Of a DNA stretch of 64,000 nt, positions 39,069 to 50,472 are shown piece by piece. Position 1 is the first letter of the stretch, and each line of letters opens with the position of its first letter. The position numbers and the translations under genes were made by a program. The stretch spans positions 908,195-972,194 of the forward strand of contig NW_006768770.1 of assembly GCF_000204055.1 (NCBI RefSeq), read 5' to 3'. This DNA comes from Melampsora larici-populina 98AG31 (lineage: Eukaryota; Basidiomycota; Pucciniomycetes; Pucciniales; Melampsoraceae). The notes under the pieces were generated by a model that had not been told where the DNA came from, made no database searches, and saw nothing but the letters and a program-made list of their open reading frames with translations.

Positions 39069-40608
39069 AGGGCATGGTTGGACTTGCGGAAGTTTGGGAA
39101 CGTTCCTTAAAATACGTTCCTTAAGACTCCTTAGGAACGTTCCTAAGGAAGTGTCACACACCATGACAAATGATGTGCAAGAACCTCGCCGCACTTGTTT
39201 GAGGCAGCAAGACACCAAACCCAATTCAAAATCTCAGCGCCACCCAGCAAATCAAAAAAAATGAAAGGCAAAACTTACGACGTGAATGATTTGAGAAAGA
39301 AGAGAAAACCAAAATCTCAGATGATTGAGATCTTGATGGCTTTATTTAGCACAGACCATTGATTGAAATAATATAAATTCAAAGAGATCATTAAAAAGTT
39401 TTATCAACTTGACAAAAGAAGATATAATCTTCTTGACCCATTCAACAAATCTCATTTTCATTCACAAATTCTAAACCTTCAAGCTTCAAACTTCAGAAAA
39501 TTGGTTCACCACTGAATCAGTTTTGTTAGTGCATAACTGTTTGTTTGAGTGGACTTTCATTCTACAATTAATATTGTTTATGTGCCTTCAACTTTTAAGC
39601 CATTTTGGCTAGCCATTACACACGATAACTATGAAGGTAATATTGCTCGTGAGTTTTGATAAAATCCGACTCAAACGCCTCCAAAAAAATTTCAATACTC
39701 TCGCAAAGCCGTGATCCGTCCATTATTGATCACAACCAACATGGTCGGAGTCCCTCATCTATATGGGTACATACCCTTCCTTCAGCCTTGTATCAGTGCT
39801 GGCATATGTAGATCATCCAGACCTCAGATCTTCAAGAGCTCACCCACCTGGGATCAATTGGGGACAGTGTCTGTATGTGAGAAAACGTCACACATATGCG
39901 GTGTGACAGTGTATTTAAATTTCATTTTTACAGTTGTTTTCAAAAAGGTTGAAATCAAGGCGCTTCAAAAATTGTGAGGTGGACCATGTGCTACCCGTGA
40001 AATGTGTTAAATATGCATTTAGAAACACTGGTCTAGAAGCATAACTACACCATCTTCAAAAACTGCTGTGGCACAGTTGGATGAGAGCCCCTGTCACACT
40101 GCATCAAAAACGTTTCAAGGCTCCTACCTTTTTGAGTTTGAGCCGTACTGGCTTTCTTTTTTGTCATCACACATTTTTCCAAGTTTTTCTTGTTCAATCT
40201 GCTTGTTGTTGTAAAATATAACAATGAAATAACTCAACTATCTTGTTTGCTTCCATGTGATATTTTTGCTCTATCAGCAAGTCGCTACAAAAACTATTGG
40301 CAACAAAAGATTCACACTGTTTTGAACATGTGACTACCATCAACATACCGTGCCTTCTGACCACTGCACCACCAAGGAATGAATCGTGATGGGTGGACAG
40401 CTTACCTCATACTGTACAATGTCGATCTGACCTGATCTGACAGGTAAGTCTGATACCTTTCACAGGTGGCGCATGGTCCACCTCTCAATTTTTAGAACGC
40501 CACAATTTCAACCTTTTTGAAAACGACTGTACCAAAACGGCCTGGGAACTATGTTCCTTAATTATCTAAAGAACATTCCCAAACTTCCTCAGGTCCAACC
40601 ATGTTCTG
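39069..40608. mobile_element. Nested TIR element with 9-bp target duplication (MULE-like)
   Basis: The direct repeat ACAACACTG lies at 39060-39068 and 40609-40617. Just inside, ATGGTTGGACTTGCGGAAG and, at the other end, its inverted near-copy form TIRs of at least 35 bp with several mismatches; palindromes of GAACGTTCC follow. A 9-bp duplication fits Mutator-like elements. No transposase recognised in the 1540 bp. Confidence 0.6.
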
Positions 40609-41171
40609 ACAACACTGGTACCAGCTCAAATCCACTGGGCCTCACAGCCAAACATGTGGAGACCGACACAGAAGGTTTCAGGAAGTGTCAATCAAAAACA
40701 AAGAAACACAGTTCACACACAGCTAAGATTAGGCGACTACAACGAGAAGAAGGCATTTGTTCCAAAGACAAAGTTTTGGTTTCAGACTTGGACGACAGTT
40801 CTTCTGACGAATGTCTCAAGAAAATTCCGTGTTTGGCAGGAGGTCTCAAACCAGCAAAAGCATTGCCTCCTAAAGCTCAAGCAATTCAAGAAGCCATTGA
40901 CTTGTACCAAGATGCAGGGTGGTCAGCTTTGATCAACATCATCAGCCGCCTACCAAACCGGCCTCTGGGTTTTCCTTTTTCTATTTTTCAAACCCTTATG
41001 CGTGGTTTTTACATCTGTCCTGCAAAAGTTTCTTCTCCTGACGAGTACAACAGCAAGAAAATTCCTCACCCCACCAAAATCTTCACATCAGTTTGTCACC
41101 GGTTTCCAGTCAAACGAGAGTGGCAACGGGTTATGGACATCATCAAAGACACAATCATCTTTGCCTTTCAC

Positions 41172-42260
41172 AGCCCCCAACTACTGGCCACTGGCAGGCC
41201 AGTACATCTGATGTCTCCAAAATGTTTTCAACAAAACTTCATTTGTTTTCAGCATAACATCCATCTGCTATCAAGATGTTTTGGGTCAGTCGCCAGCAAA
41301 ATACGACATACCAGCAAAATTGAGATGAGGTCATACAGCATCATAAATCTGTACAAACCTGCTCCTGCATTTTTCCACCAAGAATATATAGTTTATTAAC
41401 CTTTGTGACATAAATTTACTGAGTTATTGAGGTTTGAAAAAAAGTCACGGACAAAAAATACTATTTTTGTACTATACTTAAGAATTAATTTGGAATATCT
41501 TCCAGCTTCATCAATTTACATACACAAAAGCATTGATATTCCTTTTGAAGATATGTTTCTCCACATTTTTGTCCCCTAAAGCCTTCCTGTATGGGCAATA
41601 TTTCTATATGTAATTGTGGTGTGTACATGAGCAGTCAACATTTTGATTGATTCTTTGATTCTAGGCAGAATATGGCAACATTTATGGCCAAAATCTTTGT
41701 AAAATACCATTTACTTGTATATCAATCAAATTCAGAATGATTTTGGCAATATGTTCCCTCAAAATTTGTCTGGGGGCAAAGAACTTCAAAAAATCAAACT
41801 TGCAGACACATTCAGGAATTACATGTAGAAATACTGCCCATACAGGAAGGCTTTAGGGGACAAAAATGTGGAGAAACATATTTTCAAAAGGATTATTAAT
41901 TTTCTATGTATTTATATTCCTAAGGCTGGAAGATATTCCAGAATCAATTGTTAGGTATAGCACAAAAAAGTATTTTTTGCCCGTGATTTTTTTAAACCTC
42001 AATAACTCAGTCAATTTATCTCACAAAGGTTAATAAACTATACATTCTTGGTGGGGAAATACAGGAGCATTTTTGTACATATTGATGATGCTGTATGACA
42101 TCATCTCAATTTTGGTGGTATGCCAACCACTTCTCAAAAAATCCTCAATCAATGGATGTTATCCATTTGATATCCATTTCATAACTTTCTGATAACTTGT
42201 TCATAACTTGCTAGGGTTGGTGGGATGCACTGGCCTGCCAGTGACTTGTGATTGGGGGCT
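41172..42260. mobile_element. Nested long-TIR (foldback) element
   Basis: Arms 41172-41617 and 41817-42260 are inverted, diverged copies, beginning AGCCCCCAA and ending TTGGGGGCT, with about 200 bp between them. Shared blocks include CACTGGCAGGCCAGT near the ends and AAGCCTTCCTGTATGGGCA near the centre. No clear target duplication and no coding capacity. Long-TIR structure is typical of foldback or Mutator-like non-autonomous elements. Confidence 0.65.
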
Positions 42261-43291
42261 ATGTTTCCTTGCTCAAAAGACAATGTCAACGACTATTTCA
42301 AACACCTGTTTGAGATGGCTAACCTCTTTGCCAACCAAGGAGACTGGTCATACACCGTCAACTACAACACAAAACTCTGGATGGCTTTTGCTTCGCAGCC
42401 TCAACTCACCTTTGGCAACTTCAACACCAACCAATTGGTATCAATACGCAGTTTTGCCACAGCAGCAGGATGTAACTCGAAGCTTGTTAGCTCGGAGCAA
42501 AAAGGTCTCTCACAACAAAGTGTATTCAACAATGGTGCCACAAACACTTTCCCGGAAAAGGGATCCCCAAATGCTTGGCAAAGAGTCACCACGGCCTCAG
42601 TGCCTAAGGCCCCATGGGCCGGCAATATCAAGCCAAGTGAGTCCTCAAAGCTCATCCCTTCCTCACACCTGGTGCGGTTGTATGCCAAGCCACAAACGCT
42701 TACTTCCCTCTTCCGCCAAGCAGGTCCAAAAAATGCTCCTGTTAATATGCAGATCTGCGGTAATTGGAATAATGGCAACTGTATGGATCCTTGCAAAAAC
42801 GGAAGGATCCATAATGTGTGCAACGTCGTTGGATGCAACCACACACATACCAGGAAGCAGCATTACTCCGCAATGTGATTATTCAGTGTCGCCTATACCA
42901 GCTTGCGTTGTCCAAGACACATTGAAGCGGTTGACCAAGTAAGTTGAACAAAGCTTCTTTTTCCCTTTATTTCTTGCCAGCACATTGCTTTTGAGTTCTC
43001 ACAGTCAGGAGCCAAGTCTAAAGTGTGGTCTATTCCTTGTGTTTTACCGCCTTCTCTCATGTTGCCGCGTTTCTTGTCTCCCGTTGTCTGTTCTGTGCCA
43101 GTCCCGTCGCTGCTAATCGCAACCCACGGAAGTACAGACATGGGCTTGTGTCGAACTGGGAAGAGCCAGTCAGGTTCTCAAAGGCTCTAGATTCCAGCCT
43201 CCGTGCAGAGCCACTACCATGAGCCCCTTCTCTGGAGGACAACCCATGCGCTTGTTACGCCTTATCTCAATACCCAGGTTTCTTCAAAATC

Positions 43292-44068
43292 ATGTGCCCG
43301 CTTAATATCCCGGTTTTCAAGCACCTCCTAAAAGACCACCCCAACGGTCCTTTAGTTGATTCAGTAGTTCATGGTCTTGAGCACAGTTTCTGGCCACTCT
43401 CAGCAGTTCCAGATGCTAACATCAAGGACCATCCTAATCACTCTATATGCAACAATAACCCAAAAGCTCTGTTTGATGCCAGGGATGAGGAAGTGGCGGC
43501 GGGTCGTTATTCCCCGCCATTCTGCACCCTTCTCCCTGGTATGAAGGTCTCGCCCCTCCATTTGGTCACAAAGGCTGGCTCCTCAAAACAGCGGGTCTGC
43601 ACAGACATGTGTTTCGGATCTCCTTTGTTGAATGATCTTGTCAACAAAGACAAAGCTAAGGTTGCTTATGACTCCCTCACATCCTTTGGACCGTTCATGC
43701 TACACATCTTGCGCGGCACGGGCCATCTCATCATGTGGAAGAGCGATGTTGCCCGTGCATACCGTAACCTACCCATGTTGCTTCTCTGGCAGATACGTCA
43801 AAGCGTCAGGAGTGGCAACGATTACCACATCAACAGGTGTTCTAATTTTGGCTCGGCTGCATCACCGAACATTTGGTGCCCTTTCTTCTTGCTTGTCTTA
43901 TGGATATCCTATCAGAAGATGCAACTAAGATGTTTCAACAACCTCATGGTCGATATTTGGGGTATTTCTCACCCCAACTCTCTTACCTGCTTCAAAGGTG
44001 TACCAATGCCCCTGAACCAAGCACGCCTCTTGCTTCTTTTCGACACGCTCAATCGCCCATGGGAATGA
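43292..44068 (+). pseudogene. Reverse transcriptase of the tyrosine-recombinase element (decayed)
   Basis: The frame includes KALFDARDEEVAAGRYSPPF, LHLVTKAGSSKQRVCTDMCF, and KSDVARAYRNLPM (motif A with the first catalytic Asp). The later catalytic box reads NLMVDIWGIS where an Asp-Asp pair is expected, and the frame breaks around 43800-43930. Similarity is to DIRS-order reverse transcriptases. Non-functional as it stands. Confidence 0.65.
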
Positions 44069-44243
44069 AAGAAGCAACTGTCAGGACGTCAACTCAAGGT
44101 TATAGGATACTACATAGACACAGATAATCTTTGCTTCTCTCTCTCTCCAGAGAGGAAAGCAGCCCTAGTTTCTGCCCTTTGCCATTTCGTCTCTGCCCCT
44201 AAACACTGCCTTCAAGACTGGCAGAGCGTCTTAGGGTGGGTGT

Positions 44244-45251
44244 TATGAGTCAATCACAAACAGGCAAATACATTGTAAGTAAGAAGTTGCTTGTGAAGTG
44301 ATGAGATGACAAGTTTGAATAGACCATTTATTTTGAGACACATACACTACACCAGATCACCAATTTACCGCTGAGTTTATAAAATTGAAACTGTAGAAAA
44401 ATGACATCAATACAGGGGAGGTAGAAAAAATTGAAAAAATAATGATTCAATTCATGGGTGCTGTCCCCTCATTTTGCATATTTTTGCCATGATTTTTGAA
44501 GTCTCCCCAACCAAAATGCTCACAGGGGATATTATGTCAGGAACTCAAATTTGGTCCAAAACTAGCAATATTTGGGCAAAAACCTCCAAGCACAAAAATA
44601 TGAGTATTTTTGTTCAATCATCTGAGCACTTGCAATTTATGGAAGCCACATGATGGCTCTACATGGTTTATTAAGGTGCTGAAGCCATTGTAGTAATGAC
44701 TTCTATGCTTATATATGGTTCCTGCGGTGTACGTCTCTTGATATATTTCACCCATTCTTGGAGACACACAGCTTTTTTTTGCACCCAAACTGTAGAGCCA
44801 GAATGTGGCATTCAGAATGTCAAGACACTACATGTGTTGGAGCAAAATTGATGATTTTGTTGGTGTTGCAAGGTCACTGTCTCTCTACCTGCCAGTTTTG
44901 GACCAAAATTGGGTTTCTGACATTATTTGCATTGTGGTTGTAAAAATATGAAAAAATATGCCAGATGATTGGAATGCACCAAAGGGCCCAACCAATATTT
45001 TTTCATATTTTTCTGACCCCTCCCAGCTTTTCCATAATTTTCTATGTCTGCTCAATTTTCTAAACTCAGCGGTAAATTTTCAATTTGGTGCAGTGATAGG
45101 AGATCACACACTAGGACACTAAAAAATAGAAATAAAGACTGATAAAATGAAAACATGATGATGAAGCTTACCTATGAGTCAATCACAAACAGGCAAATAC
45201 GTTGTAAGTAAGAAGTTGCTTGTGAAGTGATGAGATGACAAGTTTGAATAG
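44244..45251. repeat. 79-bp direct repeats flanking a nested element
   Basis: TATGAGTCAATCACAAACAG and the following 59 bp occur at 44244-44322 and again at 45173-45251 with one mismatch. The second copy continues to a GACTCATAG at about 45282 that is inverted relative to its start. The pair may be the LTRs of a very small retroelement or two copies of one MITE. Confidence 0.6.
44345..45095. mobile_element. Non-autonomous CACTA-like element (751 bp)
   Basis: Starts CACTACACCA and ends TTTGGTGCAGTG; the ends share inverted blocks AATTTACCGCTGAGTTTA. ATA lies immediately outside both ends (44342-44344 and 45096-45098), a 3-bp duplication as in CACTA/EnSpm elements. No coding capacity. Confidence 0.6.
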
Positions 45252-45464
45252 ATGAAGATCAAAACTTGTCAAGACTCATAGATGGCTTTATAGGAAAAAT
45301 AGCACACAGTCGAGAGTCAAGAGTTAAGATAGAAAGAGAATAGAGAGAAACATAACCAACATATCAAATGAAACAGATCAGCACCATAGCAACAATACAA
45401 ATATGTGTAAAACATTACACTAAAGAAGAAAAAAACATATTTGAAAACAAGACAAGAAAAACAC

Positions 45465-46085
45465 CACTCTATTTGTCTTGACCAACAGGCGTCATGGGGA
45501 CTGAATGTGTTCCCTTTTGGTAGGTTTGCCCTGCAAGCCGCTTGGGACAAGTTAACAAACCAGACATCGCGTTTTGCCCCAATTCATGTAAATCAAGAGG
45601 TTCAGGACGACCCCTGTTGGCTGGCAGACAGCATCGAAGCGTCTCAGGGTCAATTCTTCCTAGAGGCCTGAACGTGGCTGGTTGACACCGCCAATTTTCT
45701 CGTGATAACGGAAGCCTGGCTCACGGGGTTGGGGGTCTGGTTTCCTTCAACTCGAGTGGGGTTTTATGCCACTGTTCCTGCTCCCTCCCGCAACATCTAT
45801 TGGATGGAGCTGTGCGCGGTAGGTTGCACAATTTCTATGGGGCTCAAGGCCAGGGCAAAAAAGCTGTTCATCTGCATGGACTCTATGAACGTGGTGGACC
45901 TTTTTCAGTCACATTGCCCAATACCTTTGGTTTGACCTCTTTTTTGCCTCATCATCCAACACATTGTGCTTGCGGGGGCCAATGTCAAGGTAGCCCATCT
46001 CCCTGCGTTGATAAACTCCTATGCTGATGCTCTCTCTCAAAGTGATTTGGAGAGCAAGTGGTTAAGCAACCTTCCCACCCCTCCT
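45465..46085 (+). pseudogene. RNase H region of the tyrosine-recombinase element
   Basis: Frames with WGLNVFPFGRFALQAAWDKL, then ITEAWLTGLGVWFPSTRVGF and IYWMELCAVGCTISMGLKAR, KLFICMDSMNVVDLF, ending INSYADALSQSD. Acidic residues in conserved RNase H positions are recognisable, but the frame shifts at least twice. Confidence 0.55.
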
Positions 46086-46104
46086 TGACCTCTCCCTTCT
46101 TCCT

Positions 46105-47150
46105 TTGGTCTCCCAGACGGGGGCTACAGAAGATAATATGCATGATTCTCTCTCATCCAGGCGTCACTTCCGAGCTTTGCTCACGGAAGCTGACGCCGCC
46201 CGCAGTCTGGCCCAGTCCACAAAATCTAGCTATTTGTCTGGTCTCAACGCGTTTTTATCTTTCTGTATTCGTCTTAAACTGCCAGCCACTCCTACTGTCA
46301 ATACTTTATGTGCCTACGTCTCAGACGCGTGTTGCACTGTCTCCAATTGTACTAATAAGCCTCTAGCTCCGTCGACCATTAAAGGTTACCTCACGGCCAT
46401 CGCAAACTCCTTCAAACACATTTACCCCAATATACGTCTCGCAATCAACTCTCCTAAAATTCAGTTCTCTCTGCCCACCAACCGGAAGGACTCACTCACT
46501 CTCCCAGACCTTATCCTTGTTTTGAAAAACTCCTGTCTCAATTACGGGATGTCTCACTTACGGGAGATCTCCTTTTCACTGCCATGCTTGTGACCGGTTT
46601 CCATGGCCTCCATTGGCTGGGTGAGCTGGTTGTCCCGGACACGGTTTGTTACCGCTGCTCAAGGAAAGCTATACTGCGCTCATCCCTTTCCTTCTCGAAG
46701 TGTGGGGGTTTTGTCAAGTACCTCCTACCCCATTTGAAAACCAATCCTTTTTACAAAGGCAGCACCGTGATCTTGGCAAGGTGTGCGGTTAAAGGCACCT
46801 GCCCAATTGACACACTGTCTTGTTATTTGCTTTGATGGGACTGCCGTTTTCCACCTTTGTCTCCCCTGTTTCTTAAACTCTCTGGCAACCCTCCCTCCCG
46901 CTCCTGGTTCCTGTCCAAGTTTTGTGGTTTCTTCTCCTCACATAAGTCAGGTCATTCAATGCGGTCGGGCGGGGCTACAGCTTTTGTCCAGGCGGGTCTA
47001 CCGCTTGATCACATACAAGACTTGGGTCGCTGGTTGTCCAAGGCGTTCAAGATCTACGTTCACGACCACCCAATCATGCGCCTGGCCACTACCAGAGCCC
47101 ACCCCCTGTCCCTTGACGGTCATGTTGGGGTGCAAGTGATCTTTGAGTAG
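46105..47150 (+). pseudogene. Tyrosine recombinase of the DIRS/Ngaro-like element
   Basis: The N-terminal DNA-binding part reads STKSSYLSGLNAFLSF and PSTIKGYLTAIANSFKHIYP (46215-46440). The catalytic part includes GFHGLHWLGELV, where family members usually have Arg before LGEL, and GHSMRSGGATAFVQAG (HxxR), GRW and KIYVHDHP (nucleophile Tyr). Two frameshifts (about 46540 and 46680-46860) split it, so it is inactive. Confidence 0.7.
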
Positions 47151-47295
47151 TGGTGAGTCTCCCGGTTCTCCTCGCCTCTCCCCTCTTTTTCTTTCTTTCC
47201 CCGCTGTTTATTGTTCCGGCATGGCCCTTCTTCTCTCCCTTCACCACTCTTCCACACATTACCCGGCTTTGCCTCCACGTCTAGTTGGGTGGAAG

Positions 47296-47432
47296 AAGGG
47301 GCGCCTCCATCTTGTTGCAATTGCATCCCTCGCGCGCACAGCATCCGGCCAGCGCAGCTACGCCTACATCTCTGACTGTGTGTCATGACCCAATGACAAG
47401 GCTTAGCCTGTGACAACCATGGAGCACATCCC
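47296..47432 (+). repeat. Split direct repeat B1 (137 bp)
   Basis: Starts AAGGGGCGCCTCCATC and ends GAGCACATCCC, directly followed by A2. Confidence 0.88.
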
Positions 47433-47743
47433 TTGTGTTTGATGTTCGATTAAACAAGTGGGATATGCTAAGGAGGGTTGTGACAAGGCAGATCAGGCAA
47501 TTTGCGTGGTTGAAGGATCCGTACTGACGCTCCCATACACATCACCTGTAGTGGACATGCCAAACAGAGTCCCTGTGTTTCACACCGGGCACCTACGCCA
47601 ACACAGGCGACTGGTTTGTCGCTTCCAGCTCCAGTTTCGTGTTCTACCTCTTTGTCAGTTCCCTCTCAACCTTGCTCTCAACGGCTCACGATTGGCCATT
47701 GTCATCTCACGGTCGCACACACATCAGTCTAGGCTTTCAGAGT
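47433..47743 (+). repeat. Split direct repeat A2 (311 bp)
   Basis: Second copy of A1, directly joined to B1; about 350 bp of T-rich sequence separates it from B2. Confidence 0.88.
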
Positions 47744-48093
47744 CCCACCCTTCCACTTCCTGTTTTCCGCTCTAACACTTGGCTATTGTTTTGTTTGTGT
47801 TACGGTTTTTGTCTTATGCTTTCTCCTCTTTTGGTTTCTTTCTCAACCTCTCTGGTTTGTATACTATGAAAAAAAATGTTTTCTTTCTGGCTCTTTCTCA
47901 TGTTTCTTGCTTTCCTCGTGTCCTTACGTTTCTCTCTACCTTTCTTATGTCTCCTATTTCAGTCTGTTCTTGTTTTTTTTGTGCTTCATGTCTCACACCT
48001 CACGTTAAATGTCACAGCTCAGTTGGTCCTTGGTTTCTTCTTTTTGTCTTGTCTCTCGTCTTTTTGTTGTTGTTGCTTTGCCTCAACCGCCCC

Positions 48094-48230
48094 AAGGGGC
48101 GCCTCCATCTTGTTGCAATTGCATCCCTCGTGCGCACAGCCTCCGGCCAGCGCAGCTACGCCTACATCTCTGACTGTGTGTCACAACCCAATGACAAGGC
48201 TTAGCCTGTGACAACCATGGAGCACATCCC
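48094..48230 (+). repeat. Split direct repeat B2 (137 bp)
   Basis: Second copy of B1, marking the right end of the element. Confidence 0.88.
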
Positions 48231-48572
48231 GCCTCTGAAATGACTCAGTGACAGAAGTAATATAGTGTTGGCATACATCTATCCTTTCTTTATGAATTTC
48301 AAATGTTTGAGTCAAATCACCTTGCAACTGGAATTAAATTTTAAGATGAAAAAACAGTAACTGTGGAAGACATTCTGATGTCTTTATGAATCTACATACA
48401 CTCTGATTCATAGAACAGATTCATTAGATCATTCAAAACAAGTCTCAACTGAAGTATCAATCTTTTATAAAAAAATTTATAGAGTTAGCCAATTCAAAAG
48501 AGCTTTTTCAAAGAATTCACACCAATTTGTTCGAGTTTTGACTTCACAAGTTCCCTTGCAGGTGATGAAACT

Positions 48573-48995
48573 CGAAGCCTGCTTGGGGAATCACGCCAGA
48601 TCTGACCTTCCTCGCGTGAGAGGTCGTGAGATTTACGTACGCAGTTGGACCCAAAGAAAAAGTTTTGCAACAGAGAACTTTTCAAAATTTTACCTTGAGG
48701 AATTGAAGTTTCGCTGCTGCCGAGTAGGACACTGCGTGTAAAAATTGAAAAGACAGAATTTGGAGGGTAATGAAAACTTGAGAATGGCTGCCGCTCAGGA
48801 TATGAAGGATATGAATCAAGGGTGAAATGGCTGGAAGAAGCAGGACTGTGATCGCTTATGAGTAAGTCAAGGAATCTTTTGTTTGGCAAAAGTTTTTGAT
48901 TGGGTCCGATTTCCCCCTGGGTACTAAATCTAACGACCTCTCACGCCAGGAAGGTCACATTTGGCGTCAAGTGTGTGCAGCCTAGACAGGCTTCG
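48573..48995. repeat. Inverted-repeat element (423 bp)
   Basis: Arms at about 48573-48653 and 48902-48995 start CGAAGCCTG and share GACCTTCC, GCGTGAGAGGTCGT and GGACCCAA in inverted order. No target duplication found. A 131-aa minus ORF inside (48889-48494) crosses one arm and is probably chance. Confidence 0.5.
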
Positions 48996-50472
48996 TTCTG
49001 GCTTTAGCGCCTGCGAGGGAGTCTGTTAAGTTTGGAGTTTGGTCCTGCGGTCAAAATTGGACAGATTGATCAATAAGATCTTGATGATTCGATTCTGTTT
49101 GAAGACCAAAATAGTGGAGATATGTAGAGAGTGATCGATTGAGGATGATTTTTTGATTGGATGAATGATGATGAACAATGATGAAGTGGGATGATAGATG
49201 AATTGGATGTTGGATTGGTAATCACTAATAGTTTAAATATTAGGAGTTTAAGAAGCTTTAAGATGATGTTTTGAGTTTAATTTTAGATTTTAAGACCAAC
49301 AGATCAACTTGTTCTTTTTGCTTGAAAAACTTTGATCATTGTCCATCTCATTCTCATCCTCTGTGTCTCGTCTTATATCTTATAAAGAACTGATTCGAAT
49401 TTCAACTTTTCAAAAATTAATCAACTTCAGTTCTACATATTCAAGCTCAGTAAACTAAATAACAAAATCAAAGAAACACCTTCACCAGTTTGTTTTTCAA
49501 AGTTTGAATGATCTTCTTACCAATCCAATTCTGACTTCTTTTTGACTCATCGATTACTAATTCATCATCATCACTTTCAACTTTAGAATTTCAACATAGC
49601 TTACTAAATTTCGATCCTATCACTGAACTCGAAGCTGATTACCATTTCTATCATCGATCAATCCATCCATCCATCCATCAATCCATCCATCAATCCATCA
49701 TATACTGAGTATCTCCTCATTCTCATTTGATTCAATAAAGTCAGTCTTCATCATTCCCATCCATCAATCTCTTTTCAACTTGGATATCTTTCAATCGAGC
49801 TGTTTACCAGCTTACATTTGGTGATTTCCTATGAGACATTTCATCAAATCCTTTGGACTTTAAAACTCAACTTTTTTACGCAGTTTTCATATCATCTTGA
49901 TTCGAATTCATTTCCAAACCCTGCCTAAAAACCCTTCAGACTTTTCATTCATACAGATTCACAAAAACACACATAAATTCAAAACTTGTTTCAATCTTGA
50001 CCCTTTTTGACCCTTTTTTTCATTCTCTTCTCTTTATTTTGTTCAATTGAGCTCAACAACAACCCTTATCGACCCGATCGAACTTAATCAATCAAAATTC
50101 CAGTTTCAATCCTATAATATTTAAAGAAACCGTCACCTCGATTTTTTGATTTGATTTCGTACTTCTCCTAGTTTTGGGATTCTAATTTTCACTTCAACTT
50201 TTCATCTTTACTTTCATCTATCATCAGCTCAACTTTCTTCTCCTCACTATTTACCATCAAAGAATTACACTCATTCAATCTTTCTTTTCTTTACTTTTAA
50301 AACCTAATCGATCACAGTTCAATCACTTCTCATCTTCGATTCCGATTTTACACAACTTTACACGAAACCAACATCAATATCACATCATCAAGAATCAAAA
50401 AACTCTGACTGATCTTATAACCTTCTTCACTCAATACAATCAATCAAGCCTTGATCTTTAAACATTTTCATC
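48996..50472. promoter_or_regulatory. Long CT-rich leader and promoter region of eIF4E
   Basis: No gene. From about 49300 the plus strand is TC/CA-rich, typical of a long fungal 5' UTR. A tetranucleotide repeat (ATCC/CATC) sits at about 49658-49700. Confidence 0.45.

Larger units (their letters stand above)
38539..42878 (+). pseudogene. Gag-like region of the tyrosine-recombinase element
   Basis: Three coding blocks: 38539-39068, 40618-41171 and about 42263-42878, interrupted by two inserted elements and at least one frameshift near 38800. The last block ends in a Cys/His cluster (CGNWNNGNCMDPCKNG then CNVVGCNHTH), a CCCH-like finger seen in Gag proteins of DIRS-order elements. No intact protein remains. 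Confidence 0.6.
37940..48230 (+). mobile_element. Tyrosine-recombinase (DIRS/Ngaro-like) retrotransposon with nested insertions
   Basis: Defined by split direct repeats: A1 at 37940-38250; B1 (47296-47432) directly joined to A2 (47433-47743); B2 at 48094-48230. The B1/A2 junction equals the element's right end fused to its left end, the hallmark of Ngaro/PAT-type elements that pass through a circular form. Inside, in order, are Gag-like, reverse transcriptase, RNase H and tyrosine recombinase sequences, all on the plus strand and broken by frameshifts. At least three other elements have inserted (39069-40608, 41172-42260, 44345-45095). It starts about 500 bp after the kinase stop codon. Confidence 0.85.

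Noticed and set aside
37940..47743. Interpretation of the 311-bp repeats as ordinary LTRs
   Set aside because: The second copy is directly joined to a 137-bp block that recurs further right, no integrase is present, and a tyrosine recombinase is; this fits split direct repeats, not LTRs.
47779..48211. Two long Ser/Leu/Phe-rich ORFs (141 and 111 aa)
   Set aside because: They lie between and over the split repeats A2 and B2 of the retrotransposon in T-rich DNA; low-complexity chance frames.
48494..48889. 131-aa minus-strand ORF
   Set aside because: Overlaps one arm of an inverted repeat and has no domain.
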